Part shown: positions 12,501-24,449 of the stretch, in pieces
Position numbering within the stretch: the stretch's first letter is position 1
Layout: each line of letters begins with the position of its first letter
From: Myoxocephalus aenaeus
Taxonomy: Eukaryota > Chordata > Actinopteri > Perciformes > Cottidae
NCBI GenBank assembly: GCA_038501785.1
Contig: JBAMJR010000013.1
Span: 927,501-991,500 of the forward strand
Length of the DNA stretch: 64,000 bases
Direction: 5' to 3'
The notes under the pieces: generated by a model
What the model saw: the letters and a program-made list of their open reading frames with translations, nothing else
Told to the model about the DNA's origin: nothing
Database searches by the model: none
Position numbers and translations under genes: made by a program

Positions 12501-13844
12501 TGATGATTAAATCTTTCATTTCTAGTGAGAAAAACACTACATTATCATTCTAAAACCCCAAACAGCTCTGAACCCAGTGTGAGAAATGACTCTCGGTTGT
12601 TGTATGTTTTCTTAATAAACATGTCGGCGTTGAATGTGAACACAGCTGCCCAGCAGGTATCTTATAACGTACCTTTCGGACTGAAATGCAGAGCGGTTTC
12701 TCTCCCTAAATGTAATTCTTGCCCAAGTAGAAAAGCTGCTGAAACAGCGCTCGGGCCACAGGACACTTACACAGTCCAGTGACACCCAGACTAATGACAT
12801 CATTTTAGGATGGCTGCTCCCGCGGGCGGAGTGACCCACCTCACATTTAGCCGAGTTAAGACGTATAAATATCTTTCAGTTAGAGCTTAAGGGCACACAG
12901 AACAGAACAATTCAGAGAGGTTAATGAAGCCACAGTCTCCTCTCTTTACCTCTCATACTCACATCTCTGTGGATGCAAGGTTATTAAACACAAAAAACAC
13001 ACACTCAAAAAAAAGCACAAATTTAATTAAAGGACAGCTTTATTCAATGTTTTTCAACACATCCCATAAAAAGACCAAACCAACAACCAACAACCGGGTT
13101 CATCTGTTCTTTCTTCACTTTTTGTTGACGCCACTGAGTTGTTTTTTGGGGGTTTTCTAAGAAAAAAAGCTAAGAAAAGGTGCTTCGATGTTCGGGCCGT
13201 CCTTTACAAAAGGACACTTCCTTGCGGCAGCAAACATTTAAAGCACCGTTCAGCCGGCAGTAACATAGCTGTTGACAAAATTGAAAACATCCTTCTTAGG
13301 GAAATTCTGTTTTGGACTGGAAGCCTTACTTGAATTTTAAAGCACTGAGTTTGTAACTGTGCTCAATTTATTTAAGTGAGTGCAGTGGGATTCATTTAGC
13401 ACAGCGGTTATCTTTTCCTAAGTCCATCTTTCCTTCACCTCATGCCGTTTCCCATCGAGCTGGAGGAAAAGTATTTAAGAAACAGACATTAGGAGCCTTG
13501 GTTTTGTTTCGTACTAAATAAAGCTTCTTTTTCGTTCAAGTCCACCTGCTCCACTTCATGAAATAAAAAACCAAGAGTACTGCAGCTTTTAGCAGCAGGA
13601 AATAGCACATCTGTTTTGAACTATGGATTAATACATATCTGATGCTCTACTAAGACAGTGTATGTGAAACTGAATCAAATAAACGTATTATAAATTCCAG
13701 CACAGCTAATATTAGCTTTGTAACATGTACAATGTAATAGGCTATGGCACACATTTTAATTAGCACCTTTCAAAGGAAAATAGCAGATTTTATTATTCTA
13801 TCAGTAAATGCCGAGCACAGACATTGTGATTTGTTACCTAAACG

Positions 13845-13890
<46 letters not shown>

Positions 13891-14293
13891 CATGTATTTA
13901 CTGTGGAAACAATCTTTTCATCGTCAAAAAGCGAGTTAAAATAACTGCATGCAGGAAGTTATGATTAAAGTTTTAGCCACCAAAGAATGACTGTAAGTTA
14001 TCGACTTACATGTCCTCAAGGTATAATAGTAAAAGTGTGTGTGTGTGTGTGTGTAGGCGTGTTTTACCCGCCTTGTGGGGACCGCCTTCCTTTTGGGGAC
14101 AAAGTGGGGACAAAAAGCACATCCCCCATCACGTAAATCCTTATATTTTAGGGTGAAGACTTGGTTTAAGGTTAGGGGTAGCTTTAGGTTAAGGGTTAGT
14201 ACTAGGTTAAGGTTAGGCTGGTAGAAGTTAGGATAAGTCTCAAGGAAATGAATGTAAGTCAATGTTATGTCCCCAAAAGTCATGAAAACACAG

Positions 14294-14328
<35 letters not shown>

Positions 14329-17300
14329 CACATTTACAGCCCATTCAATGTGCACCAGGGCTTGAGACATCCTCACACATCATTGTGTCCTCCGACCATA
14401 AATCTTGGCATTTCTCTCACCAAGTGACCTTTCCATTTATTTCTCATTTCTTCTTTTATTGCTTTCTTCCAGAACATTCAGCTCTCGTCATTATGGATCA
14501 GCACAAAAACATCAGAATTCATAACTCAAACAGGTAGTTCTGTGCTGCATCAGACGAATATTTACTGTTTTAGTAAAGCAAGAACAGATATGGTATCTAC
14601 CCGACTCATTATTACTGCAACATATCATTGCAATCATTTTTAAAACTCCATCCACAAACACACGTTGAATTTCAGGACAGTAAAGAGGATTGGTAAATAG
14701 ACTGTCCCGATGTATGTAAGGAACTACTTTTCGGTGATTAAAGACCCTCGTTGACATTTCACAGTGTTTAAAGATAAGAAAACAATGTATTTATAAGACT
14801 TATTATCTTCAATGATTGGAGCTCCACAGAGTTCTATTTAAATAATCAAATATAATCAAATAATTATATGTTTTTGAAATGAATGGTCTGCCATGACTGC
14901 AGCGTTAAATGTACTATGTTAAATGCCCTTTTCCAATTTCCTCCAATCAATCTTGTGACCTTCAAGTGCTGTGACATAATTCAAGTATTTGATTCCTTTT
15001 CAAGATTTAGAGTCTGTGTGTCTGAAGGTGCTGACATTATTAGCTGGATATTTACCAATATGAGGTCATATTCTAGAACATATAATCATCAGTTTTTCAA
15101 AAACAAAAAAGAAAAGTTGCCGAATGCTCTCGGTTTGTTTTAGTAATATCAGAAAGCGTTTAATATTAAGTAATAGCGATAGACAATCCATCTGTATAGT
15201 CAGATCGATTTCGATACATCCCGGTAACAAACAAACAAGCACACAGCCGAACATGTAATGAAACCCCTCAATCAAGAAACGACGCACTAATGAGACGCTG
15301 AATGGATGGTTTTGCATACAAGAGTGTGTGTCGGTTCATCTATTGTACAAAATGTGCTCGTCTGAGTGTTGATGTCTCACTGGAGCTGGATAATGAGCTG
15401 AGTGAGTACTTAAGATTGAGAGGAAAGTGACGCGCACACCGATACTGTCTCAAAATAAGATGGATTGGGTATCGCTGACAATGGGGCATCCCCACTGGGA
15501 ACATTACAAAGCAGGATGATGGGATGATGGGATGTGCACGGTCCAGGATTAAAAGACAAAAAACCTCTGGAAAGAGATGCAGATGTTTTTTTGTGTGTTT
15601 TCTTTTTCTTATTTAGCAAAGTGGGACTACAACTACTGTTGTGCAAGGGAAATAAATAACCGTGTAACCGTGTGTGTATACACTATATCACACAATTTAT
15701 TAACACAACGCCTCTGTGTTTACATCAACGGTGCTCGGTGCTCAACTGTAGTCAAAGTTGAATGATGGACAATGTTTTCCTGAGGTTGAATGTTCAATGT
15801 GAAGACTCCAGCCGTTTATTGTTGCTGCTGTTTACATTTCCTTATGATGCAAATAATCAAATAAAAAATGCACGACAGGAATGCCCTGTTTCTGTTTGTC
15901 ATGTTTTTCTTGTGTTGCAAATGAGCTACAACCGCCCAGTGCATCCCTGTGTGGACATTAAATGATCCTAAAATCCTACTTGAATTGTACTAATATTTTA
16001 ATTCCTCTTTAACCTTTGATCAATGTGTTGCTGCATTGAAAAGGTTTACACGTGAGTCGCTTGTGTAGGTTTCTGTATTTTACTAATAAATAAATAAATG
16101 TATATATATGTATCTATTTGTTACATTTAGTTTTCCGATGTAAAGCAACGTTTAAGTCGACGTTGCCTGACACACAAAAGAATGATCCAAACAGCTCATG
16201 ACCTAAACTCTGATATCGGTACTCGGTATCTGCCGTGACCCAAAGTCCTGGTTTCGGTATCGTGATCGGTGCGTCCCTGAAGTAGTGGAACTAAAACGCA
16301 GGTTTCTCACCTCCTATGAGCATGGTGCAGATGGAGAAGATCTTCTCTGAGTCCGTGTTGGCCGACACATTTCCAAATCCCACACTGGTGAGGCTGCTCA
16401 GGGCAAAGTAGAGCGACGTCACGTAGCTGCTCCGCATCGTCGGGCCGCCGCCCAGCACCCCAAAACTCCCGCCGCCGGCGTCCGTCCCCGCCGTGACCTC
16501 GCCCCCGGACGCGTTTCCATAATATTGGCTGGCGTTCCAGGAGCCCGGCCCTCCGACCTCTGACCCCGACACGTTCCACTGGCTGCTGTTGGCCGGGAAG
16601 CTGCTGGCCGTGACGGGGACCGGCGACGTCAGGGCGGGCAGGAAGTAGGGGGTCCCCAGACGCTTGGCCAGCTCGTGGAGCCAACCTGGGGGAGAGAAAT
16701 TAAAGGAATACACTTTATTTTACTCAAAAGAGGTAGAAATTCAGCACTGGCTGATCTTTTTCAGTTACCTGTGATAAATGGACATAATGTTATACTATTA
16801 AAAGCACAAAACTAGACCTTCTTCACCTCCAACTGTACACTAACGCTCCATTAGCGCTGACTATTTCCCAAACTGTCCACCTCTCAGTGATAGGCATCGA
16901 TTGGCGGTAAGTAACTGAGTACATTAACTCGAGTACTGTTCCTAAGAACCATTTTAAAGCACTCCCATTTATGGGACTATATTCTGCTACTCCATTACAT
17001 CTCAGGGGACAAATATTGTACATTTTACGCAACCTACTTTATTTAACAGCTAAAGCTATAACATTTCAAACATACGATAAACCTGTGAAATATGATGCAT
17101 AATTAGAGATTAAAGGCCCTGTATAACCACAAAGGCGTTTTTGTGGCTGATTAGAGCTGGTAGATAAAGATTTACATGAGGTGGCCATTGATAATGATAA
17201 CGCTGTAATGTGTCAAACAAGAGAATAATATTATCACATTAGATTTCTCAGAATCCTTCGGAAGCTTTTCTGCATAATGAGTACTTTTACCTTTGATACT

Positions 17301-17741
17301 TAGGATACATTTTTCAGGTAATATGGATGCACTTTTACTCAAGAGGAACGTTGACCGTAACAGTGTTTTTTATCTTGTTGTATTGCTGTGTTTACTTAAT
17401 ATTCTTTTTTTTAGATTTAAGCGTATTCCACCCTTGTAGGTCAGGGTCTGGTTCTGCTCGTCTATATTGCCAATTTAAAGAACCGGACATTAAGTTACCT
17501 GGAACATTTACATCCGAAGTTCCGTCTAAAGCGTATCTTGCACAAATAATAATTTGTTTTTTTGTTTCTTTTGTGAACCAAATGGACACCACATGACTTG
17601 ACCCCAGTGTGCTGCATGAAGTACAACATTTAAAAACAAATATCAATACAACAATTCAGCTTCAGAAGAAAAGAAGACGGCCAAGGAAGGGATAACGAAG
17701 GCAGAAAGTAAGATGAATTATTGAAAAACAGTTGTGTTTCT

Positions 17742-17778
<37 letters not shown>

Positions 17779-17910
17779 TGGTGAAACTCATCTGAGCCGC
17801 TGACAGCAGAATCAGAAAGACAGCAAGGGAGTGAATATGAATAATACAATATGGATGCATCCATTGATCTCCGGCATCACACACTTCTACAGGCTGGAAG
17901 CTTTTGACCT

Positions 17911-17944
<34 letters not shown>

Positions 17945-20900
17945 TGTGTGAGTTCTCAGACAGTGAGACAAGCCTGCCAGCATAAATAAGCAGAAGTGAC
18001 AATCGAGCAGTGAGCAGAGTCGCGGTGAAGCAGCTAAACCAACAACATTAGAGGATTTAGCACCTGAGTAGTTTCCTAATTACTTTGTCATTAGCACACA
18101 ACTTAACCTCCACCTTCCTGAGGAAATGTGGACCCACTAAGCCGTTATATTGCAATCAGGCATGTCCGTGCCTGGAGATCAGAATATATATATATATAAA
18201 GAATTGATTTGATCTTGTCAACGCATTACGTGAAGGGCATTAATGTTATGGAAAGGGACGAGCTACAACAGAGCAGGTTTGGAGACCGACGTTGAATTAA
18301 AGGCACTTTAACGATTTGTCTTTGCATAAACACATCGTGCTCAGCCTTCAGTGGCAGTTTATAACAGAGAATATGTAAATATTTAAATTAACTCTACAGT
18401 TTTTTTTAAGCCATCTGATGGATTGCATGTGCAGGTAAATCAAACACTCTATAAAAAAGGATGCAAAACACAAGCTGAAGTTTCATTGATTCCTGCTGCT
18501 CACCGCTAAGAAATGATCAAATCATGATCAGTTAAAGCTCCATGGACCGGCGATTGATTTTACCTTTTTTTTTTCATTAAAGTGCTCAAGACTCAAGATA
18601 TGCTTGCTCTCTGCCATCAGAGCATTCAGAGCAAAACATAAATAAATAAAAACAAGGTACAACAGCTGAAGCTAATGCAGTCTAATACAACAGCCCTCTA
18701 TCCCTCTAAATCTCTCTGAATGTGTTGAAACTGTTCAAGAGAGGATTCTAGTCTACTCTGCAAGCACTTGAAATGGCCAAGTGTACCTGAGCTTTCTATT
18801 GATTTATTTTGGTGGAAACTGTTGACAGTGTTTCTCTGCCTCTGTCCAAGGTGCTGATTCCTCGTCTCGAGCCGACTGGACTCTCGTGTGAGCTGTCTGT
18901 GGTCCTGAACTCCTGTCACACCGATATTTACCACACTCAACTTACTGCCATGGAGCCGCAGTGTTCAGGGGATTTCGAGAGCTACAGCCACTGGGAAGTC
19001 TCACAGGATTTTACTGGCCTTCTGAGTCATGTCACGATGACATTATGTGAGTCACTGGTACCAACATGTAAAGAAAAAAGGTGGACTTTGACACCATTCT
19101 TCACTATCGTTGAGGAAACAGAGAGTCCAGCATGGAGGACGCCAATGTTATACCATATTAGCTGTGATGCATCACCCAGTTTTATATTGACCTTCAATGC
19201 CAAAAAAATAAACTCCACTAAAGAGGCAATGGTGAGCCTGGAGTCACTGGGACAAATGCATCTCAGTTATAACCTCCCTGACCACGATGATTAAACACAG
19301 CCAAGTTCTTTTCATGGGGTTTGTTGACAGATTCAGTTCCTCTAAGAGTGCTAGATGTTTCTTTCTTCTTTTTTTCCCGAATGTGTGTGTGTTTAAAAAA
19401 TAAATAAATAAAGATATAAAAAATGTAAGATGTGTGTACCTTGTATTTGGGGTTGTTTGTCCTTGACTGACAGGCAGTGCTAGTCGGAATTTTTGATTTT
19501 CTGGCTCTTAAAATCATGCAAGACCAACAGTAAATCCAAAGGTCTCTTTAGAAACCTACAGTATGCATGCTAACATGTACCATGTCCACTTTATGTCCAT
19601 TTATGTATCCTTATCTTCCATGTCAGGCTCAGTAGACTGCGTCCTGTGTGACGTCTACAGCCCCACGAGGGACTGTGAGGACGGCCCTTCAATTACCTGA
19701 TAGCCCTGCAGACAAAACTGTACCTCTCCCAAGTGCGAGCCAATTGAGCCGTTAAACCGATGTCCGTGCCGATAGCGGACCTTTATTGTGAATCTCAGTT
19801 AGCGTCACAGAAAGGTCAGACTGGTCTTTGATGTCCCCTGGATTTCCCCGTCTGCCTGAATAGTAAATCGAGACAACGCTGACATGCATTGACTGCTGTG
19901 TTTCTGTCATTATGTGGTTTCGCTGAAAGGATAATGATAGGTGGGTACAAATCAATGTGAGAGAGAGAAAACCATTGCGAACAGGCGGTGAAGTAAACAT
20001 GTCGTTATGTGTCCCCGGGTCGAGTCCACAGCTTAGAAAACATGCTCATTGTGGTTCACTGTTTGACTCGACACCATGTTGATGCTTGTGTTGGTCTTTG
20101 CCCCCCCCAGCTCCCTGCCCATCTGTTTCTACAGGTTTATCAGATTGCACGCCAGAGCTTCACGTCCCCTGCAGGATTTGAGATTCTCCACCGAGAGCTG
20201 CTCGGGGAATATCAACAAAGCTTATCAAAAAGCATCGGCTGGGCTGAAAACTCCAGACACTCGGCGGTTGTGCGTTTGCATAACTGCCGCTGCAAAATTA
20301 CTGACGTCATTCTGCTGAGGAGTTTAAGTGTCGTCTTCGATGTGTCTTTTTTCAGCAAGTTGAGGGAGGTGAGTGTGCAAACGGTTTAAGGCGAACTAGG
20401 CAAGACTTTCATGCAATGATCTACTCTTCTCATCACACTGACACCACAGAGAGGGGCTGCAATAAGATGAGATCTCATTTAATCTGCATTCGGGAACACT
20501 CAAAATGTTTTTTCCTGGGACAGAGTTCACAGTATAATTGACAAGAGTGATGGAGTATCCAATCTTAGATTTGCTCAATTTGCCCAAAATTAAATTCTGG
20601 TTTCAGGCTCTGGGAGCATATTTACTGTACAGGCACAGTGACAATTAAAAACATGAACATGAAAAGCTCTCTACCCAGAGAGAATGGATGCTTCCACAGA
20701 CACTAAATATAGAGTTGAGGAAATATCAAGTAGGAACATTTCATTTGGCTGTGGCCAGTGGACATTATTATAGTAGCTTAGTTTAGTAGTAGGGTAGTAT
20801 ATGTTTTCACATTCAAGGGAATTGGTTTGGTGTATTAGTGCTTGTGACAGAAAATGTAATTAAATAAATCAAAAGGTAAAAACAAAAATCAAGAAACGTA

Positions 20901-21653
20901 AATAGAGAATAAAAGAAAATTACAATACAAATCTGAAAAAAAATACTTTAAAGCGGCTCACCGCCTCGCATGCCAAATATGACATCACTTGATAATTTTA
21001 CACTATCAGTCATTGTATGAAATAGAAATATGGAAAACGTGTTTTGTGAGTTCATAGTGACATTTGACCTCTGACCACCAAATTCTTATCAGATCATCCT
21101 CGAGTACAAATGGATGCTTGTGCCAAATTTGAACATATCACCATGACCATCGCCGGCATTAAAACATGTTCAATACATCTGAATAAAAATGTGTTGTTTT
21201 TTTGTGCAAGAATGTGCAAAATTGTCCAAGAAATGTGCAAATGTTCACAGCACAAAGAAGAAGGAACAAATATGCAATATACAGAGGTAATAGCCTGAAA
21301 TATGTGTGTTTTCATCATGCATGCATCATATTTAATACGAAACCACCAGTAGAGTAAATGTACCTCACACCTCTTGAGTAGATGCACTTCCGTGTGTGTG
21401 GGTTCAAATGAGTGTGTACTGACCTATATCCCAGGAGCCAGGACTTTCGATCTCCTTGCGACCGATGAAGTACCAGACGCAGGCCATCCAGTGGGCCAGC
21501 AGGGCGAACATGGACATGAGCAGCGTGAGAACCACGGCGCTGTACTGGGAGTATCGCTCCAGCTTCTGCAGCAGCCGCAGCAGCCGCAGCAGCCGGACCG
21601 TCTTCAACAGGTGGACCCCGAAGTACTGCACGGACAGATAGAGACCACATCGG

Positions 21654-21747
<94 letters not shown>

Positions 21748-24414
21748 CTCAGCCTCCAGTGTTTCTTATACTTATAAAAGGCCAAAAAGTCGGTCATTTT
21801 GATGTAAATGATTGAGCATTCTTTATTTCATTCCTTTCATCGTGTGCTGTTAACACTTTGTGAGCGGAGGTGACGGTTTTACTCAAAAGATGGATCTTAT
21901 TCTATCGTTTCCTCCTCCAAATTTAAATTTTAAACCAATTTTGCATGCGTGTGAAGCAACCCGGCCCACAGTTTGAATCTGTTTCCCTTTAGGATTCTGA
22001 GCGTGGAAACAGAAATGAATGAGACCTAACACCAGATTGGCTCGCTCCCATTTGTTTGTCTGTCTGATGCTCATCAGTTCTGAGGAAATGTTGATCTAAT
22101 AAATTCACGAGGAAGCCAACGGCATTATGCATTAATTTTCCCTTTTTTTTCTCCTCTCCTAATTTGGCTCGCTGCCACGGGTGCGTCAGCGTGGAGAATG
22201 AACGCAGGAGACAGAGTGCGTGTCCACATTAAAGAGCTTTTCTTTCCTCGAAACAAACAAACAAAACAAAAAGGGAAGGCTTGATTTGTACACACACACA
22301 CACACACATAGAGAGAGAGGAGACTCACCACGCTGATGTTGAACGCATACAGCAGGTCAAAGGGCAGGGCGGCAATGAGATCGACAAAGAGCCAGGTGGT
22401 GACGTAGTGCACGCAGATGGAGCGGGCGTCGTACACGACCTGGCCCGACGTGCTCACAAAAGTAGTTCGAAAGTTCAGCAGTATGTCTGCAGAGGACGAC
22501 AACCACAGCAGAAGCTGACAGCAGGAAGTGACACATTACTGAAACATGACGGCGAAGGACGTACAGTACAGAGCGATGGTTACTCAGTGGGTCACATGTG
22601 GTATTTGACGATATTAGCGAGGCTTATTATGTAGTTAAAAGAACATCACGAGAGGTTCAGAGTGACTTTGTCTTCTAGTGTCAAACTGCACTTCATTCAA
22701 GTCACGGGAGAAAGAAAACATATTTAGAAGTAGAAGGTTGGAGACATCCTGTGATCTATTCGTAAACAGTGTGTCGCCTTTACTTTTTTAAGGTTTGTAA
22801 AGAAAAGCGATTATAGTTGGTGCATTTAAAGACACTGACTTCTTAATTATAGGAGTCAGCTGCAACGTTTTGAACATAATCTCTGGTGGTTTTCTCGCCA
22901 CAGCTTTTAAATGCATCTTGTTTGACAATTAGACAACAAAGGGATACTTCACCAACGAAATGAACATCAATTTCCTTGTATTCTTGCAGAAAAAAAAGCC
23001 ACGTTTGTCACGTTTTTTTTCTTTTTCTGTGTTTTATTCTGAAGTCCTGTCTCGTGTGTCCTGTTCCCCTTCCTGTCTGTTGATTGTCTGATTGTTTCCT
23101 CCTGTGTCTAATCACCCACACCTTCCCCTTGTACTTAAGCCCTGTGTGTCTTCTGTTCCCTTGTCTGGTCGTACTGTGTGATATCTTGTGTGTGCCCCTG
23201 TTCCTGCTTTTTGTTCCGTTTGGTGTTTTTTGGAGAGTCCTGTTTTGTTTCCTGCCTGTTCTGCAAGGAATAAAGCTACGTTATTTTTCCCGCATCTGCA
23301 TTTGGGTCCTCTGTCCGAGTCTCCCGTGACAACGTTTTCTGAAAAAGAATTTGATTCTCCGTTCACCGGGGGAGGGCATGCAAGAAAAACAAAGTTATCT
23401 TGAAGAATTCAAGGTAACACGGGGAGAGTAACAAAAGAAAAATGTAATGCAATTTGTGTCGTAAAGGGGCTAAAACACGACAAAACCAGCAGCGTGGCTC
23501 TCATGTTAACCTGATTTCCCATGTATCGGGTCTGAAATGGAGTCTGTAGGGTGTGGAGTTAATTCATGAAAAGCTTCATATGAACAGAAACAACCGGAAG
23601 CCTGATGTCACATCGACAGGCTTGGCCTATTAGTCATAACAAACAGGATATCCGTTAACTGCGGGTGGGTCGTATAATTTCATTGCAGCAGTTCGTTGAT
23701 GCGGGGCGTTGTGCTCACTCTTTGCCATTAAGGCAAATTGTCCTTTTGAAGAGCACTCGGCACAACTCTCCCACGGTTAGATGGACAACGGTGGGGACAG
23801 AGAGGCCTGTTGTTTTCTAGGAAATGGGTTGGCAATGAGACTTAATGATCTGTTGTGAATGGCTCACATCCCTTTCACTGCTGTGTATGCATCATTAAAA
23901 ACTCCAACTAAACTTTCATCATGATTGATGAGCCTCTTAGAGACAGGCTGTTTCATTGGCTTCTCTTTCAGGGGGCCGGTTGATAAGTCGAAGAACAAAT
24001 AGCCGATCTTCTCAATTATTAAGTCTCGTTAGCTGTGTTTGATTAAAGAAAGCGCTAATGGAAAACAAGCGTTAACGCCAGTGCTCAGGCGTGTGTCCTA
24101 TGCCCGTTAAAATGACTTCATTGGGCGCGAACGCACCTAAAATGAACAGGATCTCCACGAGGATGTCGCTGACGCTGGGCGGGTTCCGCGGGGCGGCGCC
24201 GCTGCCTTCGTCCCGCCCCGCCGCCACCGTGAAGCACACGTTGTACGGCACGGTGACGGCCACGTAGAAGGTCGCCAGCAGGATCAACCAATCCCAGCCG
24301 GCCTTGAAGGTCCCGTAGTGGAGCAGGATGAAGCGGGACTTCTGGATGGCGGCTACCTTGTACTCCGGGATCGGAGGCTTCTCCCCGAACATGTTCTGGA
24401 TCGGATGGCGGGGG

Positions 24415-24449
<35 letters not shown>

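Larger units (their letters stand above)
12233..16310. other. kcnh3 intron 8
   Basis: Between the S6/C-linker exon and the pore exon. It holds a (TG)n at 13845, a TG-flanked dispersed repeat at 14035-14327, and near the right end a fragment (16205-16282) of a dispersed element with the gatcggtgcgtccct signature. No coding exon seen. Confidence 0.75.
16686..21423. other. kcnh3 intron 7
   Basis: Separates S5 from the turret/pore exon. It contains a copy of a tacttaagtaca-type dispersed repeat (16897-17345), two TG microsatellites (17744, 17911), an unusually long plain open frame on the plus strand (18809-19294, 161 codons, no known domain), and a dispersed repeat fragment at 21040-21145. Confidence 0.75.
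21626..22328. other. kcnh3 intron 6
   Basis: The shortest kcnh3 intron here (703 nt). On the sense strand it has a CT-rich then TG-rich stretch just after the donor (22290-22320) and a long TG tract just before the acceptor (21656-21745). Confidence 0.9.

Noticed and set aside
20009..20389. 126-codon plus-strand frame in intron 7
   Set aside because: No recognisable motif and no splice context; not distinguishable from chance.
21315..21797. Minus-strand frame with a poly-Ala run over exon 7
   Set aside because: Out-of-frame reading of the Leu/Arg-rich S4 codons plus the TG tract; the true frame gives the S4-S5 sequence.
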